In this document: in pieces, positions 8,485-16,001 of the stretch | How the letters are laid out: each line of letters starts with the position of its first letter | Position numbering within the stretch: the stretch's first letter is position 1 | NCBI RefSeq assembly: GCF_001723055.1 | Contig: NZ_MDCR01000134.1 | Location: 1-46,544 of the forward strand | Origin: Streptomyces niveus | Lineage (GTDB): Bacteria; Actinomycetota; Actinomycetes; Streptomycetales; Streptomycetaceae | Direction: 5' to 3' | Length of the DNA stretch: 46,544 nucleotides | The notes under the pieces: generated by a model | Told to the model about the DNA's origin: nothing | Database searches by the model: none | The model's input: only the letters and a program-made list of their open reading frames with translations | Made by a program: the position numbers and the translations under genes

Positions 8485-8515
8485 AACGAGTCCGTGAAAC
8501 ACGTCCGTGAAACGC
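8477..8515. repeat. Three tandem 13-bp repeats
   Basis: Three adjacent copies of GTCCGTGAAACGC (last two bases vary) start at 8477, 8490 and 8503. The first contains the stop codon of the WYL regulator gene and the others lie upstream of the YbaK gene promoter. They could be an iteron-like binding site or simple slippage. Confidence 0.8.
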
Positions 8516-8541
8516 GTTCGCTCCCGCAAGCCGCCTGCCGC

Positions 8542-8547
8542 TAGCGT
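8542..8547 (+). promoter_or_regulatory. -10 box for the YbaK gene, probable leaderless transcript
   Basis: TAGCGT ends six bases before ATG 8554, and no ribosome-binding site is seen in between. A TTCGCT about 19 bases upstream could be a weak -35. Confidence 0.45.
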
Positions 8548-8553
8548 GCCGCC

Positions 8554-9063
8554 ATGAGCAACCCTGGCGGCACGCCTGACACCCCGGCCCATCCCCGCTT
8601 CGTCGAAGCCCTGCGCGAACTGGGACTCGACGACCTCACCGGCCAGGTCCGCACCTTCCCCGACGCCACCCGTACGGCTGCCGAGGCCGCCGCCGCCATC
8701 GGCTGCGGGCTCAGCGAGATCGTCAAGTCCCTGATCTTCGAGGCCGACGGCGTCCCGGTGCTGGTGCTGATGGACGGCGCCTCGCGCGTCGATGTGGAGC
8801 GCGTTCGGGCGGAGTTGGGCGCCGGTACGGTCAAGCGGGCGCGCGCCGAGCTGGTCCGGGAGACCACCGGGTACGCGATCGGCGGCGTCCCGCCCTTCGG
8901 GCACCGCACCCGCACCCGCGTGCTGGCCGACCGGGGGCTGCTCGACCACGACGTGGTGTGGGCGGCGGCCGGGACCCCGCACGCGGTCTTCCCGATGGAC
9001 CCCAAGAGCGTGGTCCGGCACGCCGGCGGCACCCTGGTGGACGTCCGCGAGCGCACGGCGTGA
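8554..9063 (+). CDS. YbaK/EbsC family aminoacyl-tRNA deacylase
   Basis: 169 residues. YbaK/ProX-type proteins hydrolyse mischarged tRNAs such as Cys-tRNA(Pro). The fold is indicated by TAAEAAAAIGCGLSEIVKSLIF, where the conserved Lys is the catalytic position, LVLMDGASRVD, the glycine loop GYAIGGVPPFGH and the closing VFPMDPKSVVRHAGG. The domain fills the whole protein. The stop overlaps the GTG of the EamA transporter by four bases, so the two genes are co-translated; a joint function is not obvious. Confidence 0.9.
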   Translation: MSNPGGTPDTPAHPRFVEALRELGLDDLTGQVRTFPDATRTAAEAAAAIGCGLSEIVKSLIFEADGVPVLVLMDGASRVDVERVRAELGAGTVKRARAELVRETTGYAIGGVPPFGHRTRTRVLADRGLLDHDVVWAAAGTPHAVFPMDPKSVVRHAGGTLVDVRERTA

Positions 9064-9911
9064 CGCCGGGTGTCGCCGCCGCCGTCCTGCTGGCGGCCGT
9101 CACGCACGCCAGTTGGAACGCGATCGCGCACACCATCAAGGACCAGCTGGTCGCCTTCACCCTGATCGCGGGCGGCGGCACCGTGCTCGGCGTCGTCGCC
9201 GTGTGCTTCTCGCCGTTCCCGGCCGCCGGCGCGTGGCCGTATCTGATCGCCTCCGCGCTGCTGCACATCGGCTACCAGGCCCTGCTGATGCGGTCGTTCA
9301 GCCTCGGCGACTTCGGCCAGATGTATCCGATCGCGCGCGGCACCGCGCCCCTGCTGGTGACCGTCCTGGCCGCCGTCTTCGTGGGCGAGTCGCTGGACCG
9401 CTGGCAGGCGACGGGCGTGGCCGTCGCGTCGGCCGGGCTCGTGGGCGTGGCCCTGTGGGGCATGCGGAGCACGGACACGAAACCGCAGTGGCCCGCGCTG
9501 CTGGCCGCGCTCGCGACGGGGGTGTCGATCGCCGCGTACACCGTCGTGGACGGAGTGGGCGTACGCGAGTCGGGCACACCGCTGGGCTACATCGGCTGGC
9601 TGATGATCCTCCAGGGCTCGCTGATCCCGCTGTACGCGCTGTACGCGCGCCGCTCCGCGCTGATCGCCCAACTGCGCCCGCACGCACGGCTCGGTCTGCT
9701 GGGCGCGACGCTGTCCGTCGGCGCGTATGCCCTGGTGCTGTGGGCCCAGACGCGCGCCGCGCTGGCGCCGATCGCCGCGCTGCGGGAGTCGTCGATCATC
9801 GTGGGTGCGGCGATAGGCGCGGTGTTCTTCAAGGAACGGTTCGGTACGCCGCGCATCGCGGCCGCCGGTCTGATGGTCGTCGGCATCGGGCTGATGCTGC
9901 GCACGAGTTGA
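9060..9911 (+). CDS. EamA/DMT-family permease
   Basis: 283 residues from GTG 9060, which overlaps the upstream stop. Ten hydrophobic segments form the two EamA repeats of the drug/metabolite transporter superfamily; ASWNAIAHTIKD in helix 1 and the closing GAVFFKERFGTPRIAAAGLMVVGIGLML are typical. Substrate is unknown. The last 122 bp (9792-9913) are repeated almost exactly at 14354-14475, just before the ankyrin gene. This suggests that the gene's 3' end was the target of an insertion that restored it. Confidence 0.9.
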   Translation: MTPGVAAAVLLAAVTHASWNAIAHTIKDQLVAFTLIAGGGTVLGVVAVCFSPFPAAGAWPYLIASALLHIGYQALLMRSFSLGDFGQMYPIARGTAPLLVTVLAAVFVGESLDRWQATGVAVASAGLVGVALWGMRSTDTKPQWPALLAALATGVSIAAYTVVDGVGVRESGTPLGYIGWLMILQGSLIPLYALYARRSALIAQLRPHARLGLLGATLSVGAYALVLWAQTRAALAPIAALRESSIIVGAAIGAVFFKERFGTPRIAAAGLMVVGIGLMLRTS

Positions 9912-9913
9912 GG
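9792..9913. repeat. Left copy of 122-bp direct repeat (3' end of the EamA gene)
   Basis: The sequence from TCGATCATCG to the stop codon plus GG recurs at 14354-14475 with only two substitutions (T/C at 9845 and G/A at 9901) and no gaps. This copy forms the functional end of the EamA gene. The repeats are 4562 bp apart and bound the inserted segment. Confidence 0.93.
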
Positions 9914-10093
9914 CCACCCGGTCGCGCACGTGTGCCGCTGCCCGATGACACGTCGTGACGACCCAAGGACACATCAAGGGACGTGGCCAAGGGGGCAGGC
10001 ACAGCAACCCTGTCTAGCCACACGGCAGAAGACACGACGACGGCCCCGGGGCCATCGGCACCGGGGGCTCGTGATTGCTAAAGAAATCTCCAG

Positions 10094-10134
10094 CCGGACC
10101 ACCCCAGTTGCGCCCAGGCGCGAGGGTGGTCCGG
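10094..10134. terminator. Hairpin after the small-gene pair, near the left island edge
   Basis: Arms CCGGACCACC and GGTGGTCCGG pair perfectly over ten bases. The 21-base loop holds a second small stem, GCGC-CCAG-GCGC. It lies 18 bases past the stop of the minus-strand gene ending at 10152, so it is a good terminator for it. A structural role at the island end is possible. Confidence 0.6.
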
Positions 10135-10151
10135 TGTTGTATGAGGTGGAT

Positions 10152-10550
10152 CTACGGGTCCGGGATCGGGTGAGAGCCGGGCTGATCTGCCGCTACGGTG
10201 GTCCATGAGGGGGCGTGTTCGTGGTAGGCCTCGGTCACGGGCACGTTGTCTTCCGGGTTGTCGTTCTCGTCCGTTGACGGAAGTCGGGATCCTCTGCTCT
10301 CGGCGACTCGTAGTGCGTCGCGCAGGGCCTCGCTCAGTCGCGCGCTGAGGAAGCGCAGCTCTCGGGTGCTGACCTTGTCGTCCCGGAGCATCGCCGCCGC
10401 GTGGTCGAGCAGGGTGGCACCTGTCTGGAGCTGGACCTCCTCCATCTCGTTGGCCAGCGTGGACAAGTAACTTCGGCCGTCGCCCGTGACGAGGTAGGAG
10501 CGTTGGCCGTCTTCGCCCGGCCATGGGAGCAGTCGTGCCTGGGTGCTCAC
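10152..10550 (-). CDS. Conserved hypothetical protein, second gene of the coupled island pair
   Basis: 132 residues from GTG 10550, chosen for GGAGGT seven bases upstream and the four-base overlap with the preceding gene. The opening STQARLLPWPGEDGQRSYLV and the helical stretch LDHAAAMLRDDKVSTRELRFLSARLSEALRDALRVAESRG resemble a family of unknown proteins widespread in Streptomyces, usually found beside a helix-turn-helix regulator. It is soluble, with no signal peptide or membrane segment, and its last ~35 residues are an acidic, Pro-rich tail. A regulatory or partner-binding role is guesswork. Confidence 0.8.
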   Translation of the reverse strand: MSTQARLLPWPGEDGQRSYLVTGDGRSYLSTLANEMEEVQLQTGATLLDHAAAMLRDDKVSTRELRFLSARLSEALRDALRVAESRGSRLPSTDENDNPEDNVPVTEAYHEHAPSWTTVAADQPGSHPIPDP

Positions 10551-10807
10551 ATCGACACCTCCAACGTGTGGACGGCGCACCGCAGTCCCGCTTGGCAGCG
10601 GCATTCGTGTCGTTCGAGGCTGCGCTCATGCGCCAAGAGGTACGGCCGGACGAGTCGGGCGTCTTCGCCGCACATCATGGGCCAGACGTACGGATCCCGT
10701 ACGCGAGGCAATGCCAACGTCGGCGCATCCACCGCACGGTAGTGGCCGCGAGGGGGCCGTAACAGGCTGATCAGCCGCTCGAGAATCCTGCCGATATCGT
10801 TCCGCAT
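10547..10807 (-). CDS. Small Cys/His-rich hypothetical protein, first gene of the coupled island pair
   Basis: 86 residues. It opens MRNDIGRILERLISLLRPPRGHYR and ends with a Cys/His-rich segment, HERSLERHECRCQAGLRCAV, after CGEDARLVRPYLL. Four Cys and four His lie within about 40 residues, suggesting a small zinc-binding domain. The stop overlaps the GTG of the next gene by four bases, so the two products are probably made in fixed ratio. It is divergent from the regulator at 11049. I recognise this as a recurrent Streptomyces gene pair but know no function. Confidence 0.75.
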   Translation of the reverse strand: MRNDIGRILERLISLLRPPRGHYRAVDAPTLALPRVRDPYVWPMMCGEDARLVRPYLLAHERSLERHECRCQAGLRCAVHTLEVSM

Positions 10808-10922
10808 GTCGACCTGCTTTCATCAGGTAGGCCATGCCCCGGGGTGCCGTCACGCACCGCCGGGGTGTCTTGTCTCGACAGCCAGTCAACGACCCTCTTT
10901 GGCCAGGCGGCAGTGTTCACAA

Positions 10923-10987
10923 GGGGGTTCGTATGCACACCGGGGGTTCGGGAGGACAAGCGGAGGGGGTTCACGATGAACCCCCTC
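10923..10987. promoter_or_regulatory. GGGGGTTC repeat cluster with perfect inverted repeat
   Basis: GGGGGTTC occurs at 10923, 10942 and 10965 in direct orientation. The third copy is part of a perfect inverted repeat, GAGGGGGTTCA-CGA-TGAACCCCCTC (10963-10987, 11-bp arms). All lie in the 241-bp divergent region between the small-gene pair and the regulator. The array looks like an operator for the regulator; as RNA, the inverted repeat would also be a strong hairpin in the regulator leader. Confidence 0.6.
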
Positions 10988-11048
10988 CCGGCGAGAACTG
11001 CTGTGACAGGATGAACACCCAAAGTGATATCGGGGGTGACGGCAGCAC

Positions 11049-12422
11049 GTGAGCAAAGACCCGAACCATCAATTGGCCGCTGTCATGGCGGAAGCCGGGG
11101 CTTCAAACAAAGGGCTGGCCAGGCGCGTTCGCGAAGTCGCTGAGCGCCATGGCGACCACTTGGGTACCACGCACGTCGCTGTTCAGCGGTGGTTGGACGG
11201 TGGCGGTATTCAGCGTCAGACCGCCGGATACGTGGCCGAAGCGCTGAGCGACAAGCTTCGGCGGAGGATCACGCCAAAGGACCTGGGCTTCCCCGGTACG
11301 GCGCCGGCCCGGGTGCCCGTAGGCACCACCCCCTATGCCGGTTCGTTGGCCGAGACGCTGAGCACCTTGGAAACCCTCACGCATCAACGCCCGGAGGACA
11401 GGTCAGAAACCGAAGCCCCGCTGCCCGACAGTGGTGTGCAATCGGCCGCTCTGTCGTGGCTCGTCTCGCGGCCGGACGGCTTGTCCACGGATGCGCCTGC
11501 CACACATCGAGTCGGAATGCGTGACGTCGCCGCGATCCGTGCGGCCGCGGGCTTCTTCATGCAGTTGGACTTCCAGTTCGGCGGTGGCCACGCGCACAAG
11601 GCATTCCGCCACTACTTCCGCGAAGACGTACTGCCCTTGCTGAGCGCCAGCTACAGCGCCAAGGTCGGGAAAGCTCTTTTCCAGGCCGCATCCGAGATGG
11701 CCCAGCTCCTGGCGTGGAGCGCGTACGACAGCGGCAACCATGCCCTGTCCGACCGCTACATGATGTCGACGCTCCGCCTGACGCAAGTCATCGGCGACCG
11801 CGTGATGGGCGCCCGCATCCTCACGAACATGAGCCACCAGGCCAACTACCTTGGCCAGGCGCCCCGCGCCGTCACGCTCGCCCGCGCCTCAGTGGAAGGC
11901 GGACGAGCCGCCGCGACACCACGCGCCATGGCCTTGTTCTCCGCTCATGAAGCTCGCGCGCTCTCCACCGCGGGGGATCACAAGGGCGCCGGCCATGCGA
12001 TGAACGAGGCGGAGCGGTTCTTCGAGCGCGCCGACAGCGCCGAGGACCCCGCGTGGCTGTCATACATGGATGAGGCCGAGCTGATCGGCGAGTTCTGCCA
12101 CTGCTTCCGCGATCTCGGACAAGGGCCCGACGCCGTCCGGGTCGCGACGCGCGCCGTCGAGCTGACCGATCCCAAGTACGCCCGGACACTGGGCTTCTGC
12201 CGCATGGTTCTCGCTCAGAGCCAACTACTCAATGGCGACCTTGAGGCCGCCGTGACGACCGCCGGCCTTGCCGTCGAAGCAGGCGACGCCCTTCAGTCCG
12301 CGCGCTTTCAGCGGTACGTCAGTGACTTCCAGCGTCAGGTGTCGGTCCACGCCCACACCCCTGTGGTCCAGCAGTTCAACGGAACCGTGCGCGCAGCAAT
12401 ACAACGCCGGGACGACGAGTAA
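11049..12422 (+). CDS. Helix-turn-helix regulator with TPR-like C-terminal domain
   Basis: 457 residues from GTG 11049. The first ~75 residues (NKGLARRVREVAERHGDHLG, TTHVAVQRWLDGG, AGYVAEALSDKLRRRI) form the atypical XRE-like DNA-binding domain common in large Streptomyces regulators. The rest is alpha-helical with repeated pairs such as AWSAYDSGNHALSDRYMMSTLRL and SQLLNGDLEAAVTTAGLAVEAGD, resembling tetratricopeptide repeats that bind partner proteins or peptides. It is divergent from the small-gene pair across the GGGGGTTC array, which it probably binds. It sits in the centre of the island. Confidence 0.85.
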   Translation: MSKDPNHQLAAVMAEAGASNKGLARRVREVAERHGDHLGTTHVAVQRWLDGGGIQRQTAGYVAEALSDKLRRRITPKDLGFPGTAPARVPVGTTPYAGSLAETLSTLETLTHQRPEDRSETEAPLPDSGVQSAALSWLVSRPDGLSTDAPATHRVGMRDVAAIRAAAGFFMQLDFQFGGGHAHKAFRHYFREDVLPLLSASYSAKVGKALFQAASEMAQLLAWSAYDSGNHALSDRYMMSTLRLTQVIGDRVMGARILTNMSHQANYLGQAPRAVTLARASVEGGRAAATPRAMALFSAHEARALSTAGDHKGAGHAMNEAERFFERADSAEDPAWLSYMDEAELIGEFCHCFRDLGQGPDAVRVATRAVELTDPKYARTLGFCRMVLAQSQLLNGDLEAAVTTAGLAVEAGDALQSARFQRYVSDFQRQVSVHAHTPVVQQFNGTVRAAIQRRDDE

Positions 12423-12428
12423 GCAGGA

Positions 12429-13349
12429 TCAACCCGGATTCCAGTCACGCGGCGCGTCCTCGTCGCGGAGCGACGCGATACGACGCGTGTACTCCGCTGC
12501 TGTCTCGTCGCTCTCCGAGACGTTCTGCATCAGCCACGTCGTCATGTTGAACTCCTGCAACGACCGCAAGGTGGGGAACCCCGCCCACGAGCGGAGATCC
12601 CGACCGTATGCACCGACGAACGCGCCGTACTCCTGCGGCGTCTGCCAACCCAAGCTGTGATGCTCCGTGGCCGTGACCATCAGGTCCCACTCAGGGTGGT
12701 CGTAACCGAACCTCTCCAAGTCGATCAGGATCACCTGATCATTACGGTTCGTCATGAGATTCTGTACGTGGGCGTCCCCGTGTACGGGCCCCTTCCGAGA
12801 CTCGAAGCGCAACTCCTCAACCTGGCAACGGAGTTCACGCGCGCGCTTACGCAGGAACGCGCGGTCGTCCTCCGGTATCCCGGTCGCCGCGTTGATGCGT
12901 CGGTCTGTCCGGTCCAGCACCGGGTATGGAGGGAGACTCAAGGACGCGGGCAAGGTGAGCGAGTGGAGGTCGCGGAGGATCGCTCCTAGTTCGCCGTACG
13001 TCGGCTTTCGGTCGCTCTCCTCGATCAAGTGCCAGAACGTCACCGGATGACCATCGATCATCACGGGTTGCTCCAGATCATCCAGAACCCGCGTCGCCGG
13101 GAAGCCCTCACGGGCCAGCCAGCGGGACACAGCGACCTCACCCCGGGCAGACTCCAGATACTCGGCCGACCGAGCGATCCGGACCACCACCGAGTGTGCT
13201 TCCAGGCGGAACAGAGCGTTCTCACCCAGGCGGATCAGCCGGGCCCCGTCACCGTTGAGCCCCGCTTGCCGACACGCCTCAGCGGCCACCCGTGTAGCCA
13301 CGGCCGAGGTAAAGCCTTGTCCCGCGTTCAGTTCAGCACCAGACGGCAT
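12429..13349 (-). CDS. Aminoglycoside-phosphotransferase-fold kinase
   Basis: 306 residues from ATG 13349, chosen for the GGAG nine bases upstream. The kinase core is clear: the ATP-lobe strand ENALFRLE and VVVRIARS, the catalytic loop GPVHGDAHVQNLM with HGDxHxxN at 190-197, and the metal-binding VILIDLERFGYDHPEWDL (D210). APH-fold enzymes phosphorylate small molecules including antibiotics, choline or amino sugars. The substrate cannot be read from sequence, and resistance should not be assumed. It converges on the regulator gene with a six-base gap. Confidence 0.9.
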   Translation of the reverse strand: MPSGAELNAGQGFTSAVATRVAAEACRQAGLNGDGARLIRLGENALFRLEAHSVVVRIARSAEYLESARGEVAVSRWLAREGFPATRVLDDLEQPVMIDGHPVTFWHLIEESDRKPTYGELGAILRDLHSLTLPASLSLPPYPVLDRTDRRINAATGIPEDDRAFLRKRARELRCQVEELRFESRKGPVHGDAHVQNLMTNRNDQVILIDLERFGYDHPEWDLMVTATEHHSLGWQTPQEYGAFVGAYGRDLRSWAGFPTLRSLQEFNMTTWLMQNVSESDETAAEYTRRIASLRDEDAPRDWNPG

Positions 13350-13502
13350 GCCTACCAACTCCTCAGATCCGCCGACCTGCCATCCGACCACCGGGCGCAC
13401 TGTCACGACAACATCCATACTGATAGAACAGCCCCGCGGGCCACGACAGGCGAGGAACCAAGGCGTGACGTTCAGCCGTACACGCGGAGACTCGACCGTC
13501 CG

Positions 13503-13566
13503 GAGATCACTTGCGGCACGATCACGCCAGCCTTCTGACCGCCATGCGTACCAAGATCAATCGCAG
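13503..13566. repeat. Two degenerate AGATCANTTGCGG motifs upstream of the PPOX gene
   Basis: AGATCACTTGCGG (13503-13515) and AAGATCAATCGCAG (13553-13566) match each other and a third copy, AAGATCAATTGCGG, at 14304-14317 beyond the PPOX gene. They are AT-richer than the surroundings. They may be binding sites or remnants of recombination. Confidence 0.4.
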
Positions 13567-13589
13567 GTCGGCCGATTAGGGTCGGAGGC

Positions 13590-14249
13590 ATGACGACACC
13601 CGTTGCCAGCAGCGCCTTCGACTCGCTCCGCCTCGACGCCGTGCCCGACCAGGAGGCACTGCGCCGGGCCTACGAACTCCCCAGCGACGCGGCCGTGCGC
13701 AAGCAGATGACCGAACTTACCGAGCAGACCCGGCGGTTGATCGGCTGCTCACCGCTGGTCCTGGTCGCCAGCGCGGACGCCAACGGTAACTGCGACGTTT
13801 CCCCGCGCGGCGGCCCAGCCGGGTTCGTCGCCGTCCTGGACACACGGACGGTGGCGATACCGGACGCGACCGGCAACAAGCGTCTGGACACTCTGCAGAA
13901 CGTCATCGCCACCGGACGGGCGGGGCTGCTGTTCCTCATCCCGGGGCGCACCACGACGCTCAGGGTGAACGGCCGGGCCTGCGTCTCGACTCGCCCGGAC
14001 CTGCTGTCGCAGCTGACCGCCGTGGGCAAGCCGCCGGCCAGTGCGCTGGTGGTGGGGATCGAGGAGGTCTACCCGCACTGCCCCAAGTCGCTCCTGCGCA
14101 GCGGGGCCTGGAAGCCGGAGCAGTGGCTGCCGACGGACGCCCAGCCAACCTCGGCCGAAGTGACGCTGGCTCAACTGCGGATGCCGGAGCTGACGATCGC
14201 TGACATCGAACAGGCGGAGGCGGATTCGCTGAAGTACCGCTACGAATAG
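13590..14249 (+). CDS. PPOX-type FMN-dependent flavoprotein (MSMEG_1061-like)
   Basis: 219 residues. The pyridoxamine-5'-phosphate-oxidase-like split barrel is indicated by SPLVLVASADANGNCDVSPRGG, VAIPDATGNKRLDTLQNVI and GLLFLIPGRTTTLRVNGRA, the order seen in FMN- or F420-binding members. The pre-barrel helix LRRAYELPSDAAVRKQM and the C-terminal HCPKSLLRSGAW are typical of the MSMEG_1061 subfamily. The substrate is unknown. GGAGG precedes ATG 13590; a TAGGGT seven bases upstream of the ATG might also serve as a -10. Last gene of the island. Confidence 0.87.
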   Translation: MTTPVASSAFDSLRLDAVPDQEALRRAYELPSDAAVRKQMTELTEQTRRLIGCSPLVLVASADANGNCDVSPRGGPAGFVAVLDTRTVAIPDATGNKRLDTLQNVIATGRAGLLFLIPGRTTTLRVNGRACVSTRPDLLSQLTAVGKPPASALVVGIEEVYPHCPKSLLRSGAWKPEQWLPTDAQPTSAEVTLAQLRMPELTIADIEQAEADSLKYRYE

Positions 14250-14309
14250 CGGGCCGACTGCTGCTGGACCACCGGACCGCCGGCCCCCAGACCAGCACGT
14301 CCCAAGATC

Positions 14310-14331
14310 AATTGCGGTGCAACCCGCAATT
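14310..14331. repeat. AT-rich inverted repeat near the right island edge
   Basis: AATTGCGG-TGCAAC-CCGCAATT, with perfect eight-base arms, overlaps the third AAGATCA motif. It lies 22 bases before the right copy of the EamA repeat. The flanking TTGACA at 14348-14353 abuts the repeat and could act as an outward -35. Confidence 0.65.
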
Positions 14332-14353
14332 ACAACTTCAGCAAGAATTGACA

Positions 14354-14475
14354 TCGATCATCGTGGGTGCGGCGATAGGCGCGGTGTTCTTCAAGGAACG
14401 GTTCGGCACGCCGCGCATCGCGGCCGCCGGTCTGATGGTCGTCGGCATCGGGCTGATGCTGCACACGAGTTGAGG
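14354..14475 (+). pseudogene. Displaced 3'-end fragment of the EamA gene (right copy of direct repeat)
   Basis: 122 bp nearly identical to 9792-9913, coding for the last ~40 residues of the transporter including its stop. It has no start of its own. As it abuts the ankyrin gene, it is probably the ancestral end of the EamA gene, pushed away when the 4.5-kb unit entered. Confidence 0.9.
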
Positions 14476-14487
14476 ATGGGGCCAGGC

Positions 14488-14898
14488 ATGAACAACAGGC
14501 GGCGGAAGAAGCTGTCGCGGCGGCTCGTGCTGGCCGCGAGGCTGGGGCGGACGGCTGAGGTCGGCGCGCTGCTGCGGGCCGGGGCGCCGGCGCAGACGTA
14601 CGACTCCGAGGGGTCGACGCCCCTGTACGCGGCGTCCGTGCACGGCGACGCCGGCTCCGTACGCCTGCTCCTCGCGGCGGGCGCGCTGCCCGACACCGAG
14701 AGCGGCGACAGGACGGAGGGCACTCCGCTGTGCGGGGCCGCGTGCTGGGGGCATGCCGACGCCGTACGCGAACTGCTCACGTACGGCGCCGATCCGCGGC
14801 TGCGCGAGGACGGCGGCAGCGGGCGCTCACCGCTCGAATGGGCGCGGACCGGGCCGTATCCGGAGACCGTGCGGCTGCTGGAGGAGGCGGGGGGCTAG
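14488..14898 (+). CDS. Ankyrin-repeat protein
   Basis: 136 residues from ATG 14488; an in-frame ATG at 14476 is the alternative but lacks a ribosome site. About three to four ankyrin repeats are seen: LVLAARLGRTAEVGALLRAG, STPLYAASVHGDAGSVRLLL, GTPLCGAACWGHADAVRELL and SPLEWARTGPYPETVRLL. Such proteins mediate protein contacts; the partner is unknown. It was probably the gene after the EamA gene before the insertion. Its stop overlaps the convergent SDR stop by four bases. Confidence 0.88.
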   Translation: MNNRRRKKLSRRLVLAARLGRTAEVGALLRAGAPAQTYDSEGSTPLYAASVHGDAGSVRLLLAAGALPDTESGDRTEGTPLCGAACWGHADAVRELLTYGADPRLREDGGSGRSPLEWARTGPYPETVRLLEEAGG

Positions 14899-15845
14899 GG
14901 CGTGCCGGCCGAGGCCAGCATGTCGAGCGACACCTGCCACAGCCGCTCGGCCGCCACCGGGTCCAGGGCGTGCGCGGCGACGCCGCCGGAGTCGCCCTCC
15001 CGGTGCGGACGCGCCTCCTGGCAGTCCTCGAAGTACCGGCCGCCGATGCCTTCGAGCCCCGGCCAGGCCGCCACCAACACCGAGGTGGCCGCGCCCTGTT
15101 GGGGCGTCTTGAACGTGTAGCCGGAGGCGATCGCCTTGCTGAGTTCGTCCTGGCTCATATGGCGGGTGAGGTTCGACAGGACCGCGCCGGGGTGGACGGC
15201 GTTGGCGGTGATGCCGTCCTTGGCCCAGCGCCGGTTCGCCTCGACCGCGAAGAGCGCGGTGGCCGTCTTGGACTGGCCGTAGGCGAGCCGGGTGTCGAAC
15301 GGCCCGTCGTGGAAGCCGATGTCGTCGAAGTTCACCGCCTGCCGCAGATGCCCGACCGAGGTGAGCGAGACGATCCGGGCCCGGTCGGCGGCGGCGAGCG
15401 CCGGGTGCAGACCGAGGGCGAGCGCGAAGTGGCCGAGGTGGTTCGTGGCGAACTGGAGCTCCCAGCCCTCCGGTGTCCGCAGCTCGGGGGTGTACATCAC
15501 CCCGGCGTTGTTGACCAGGATGTGCAGCGGCCCGTCCCAGCCGGCGGTGAACTCCGCGACGGACCCCTGATCGGCGAGGTCGAGCCGCGCGACGCGCACT
15601 CGCGGGTTGCCGGTGGTGGTGCCGATGTCCCGGGCGGTGCGCTCACCGGCGTCGATGTCGCGTACGGCCAGGGTGACTTCGGCGCCCGCGCCGGCGAGCG
15701 CGCGGGCGGTTTCGACACCGATACCGGAGGAGCCGCCGGACACGACGGCGCGCCGGCCGGTGAGGTCGACACCGGCGACGACCTCGGCCGCGGTGGACTC
15801 GGCGCCGAACGGGGTGGTGACGCGGCCGGTGGAGTCGGTGGTCAT
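14895..15845 (-). CDS. Short-chain dehydrogenase/reductase, retinol-dehydrogenase-like
   Basis: 316 residues. A classical-type SDR: the cofactor loop SGGSSGIG at about 36-43, LVNNAGVM, and the catalytic YGQSK with the preceding Ser in IVSLTSVGH. The NHLGHFALAL segment and length near 315 match the WW-domain-oxidoreductase/retinol-dehydrogenase-like group, which prefers NADP(H). Substrate unknown. It is a single gene on the minus strand, converging on the ankyrin gene. Confidence 0.9.
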   Translation of the reverse strand: MTTDSTGRVTTPFGAESTAAEVVAGVDLTGRRAVVSGGSSGIGVETARALAGAGAEVTLAVRDIDAGERTARDIGTTTGNPRVRVARLDLADQGSVAEFTAGWDGPLHILVNNAGVMYTPELRTPEGWELQFATNHLGHFALALGLHPALAAADRARIVSLTSVGHLRQAVNFDDIGFHDGPFDTRLAYGQSKTATALFAVEANRRWAKDGITANAVHPGAVLSNLTRHMSQDELSKAIASGYTFKTPQQGAATSVLVAAWPGLEGIGGRYFEDCQEARPHREGDSGGVAAHALDPVAAERLWQVSLDMLASAGTP

Positions 15846-16001
15846 GGGGGCTGCCTCTCACGGGTGACTCGCGGTCTGCTGGCAGCCTCAACCCAACCAC
15901 CGGACGTGGGTCGTTCAGGGGAGGCGGAGCCAGCCCGTTTCCCTGGGGCCCCGGCCAGGACCACCCCCCGGTTCATGGCCCTGGCCGGGGACGGGGGCCG
16001 G

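Larger units (their letters stand above)
9914..14475. mobile_element. Candidate integrated island bounded by the 122-bp repeats
   Basis: A 4.56-kb unit (one repeat copy plus insert) separates the EamA gene from the ankyrin gene. Without it the ankyrin gene would start about 15 bases after the EamA stop, a normal operon spacing. The insert has five genes that look unrelated to the neighbours, includes AT-richer intergenic DNA and carries many short repeats. Duplication of a target gene's 3' end is the classic trace of site-specific integration, but no integrase, excisionase or transposase is present. It may be a remnant, a passively mobilised cassette, or the result of homologous recombination. 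Confidence 0.5.

Noticed and set aside
12429..13349. Antibiotic-resistance aminoglycoside phosphotransferase
   Set aside because: The fold is clear but not the substrate; many such kinases in Streptomyces are unrelated to resistance.
9914..14475. Integrase, transposase or relaxase gene in the island
   Set aside because: All convincing genes were identified and none has recombinase motifs; the remaining frames are shadows.
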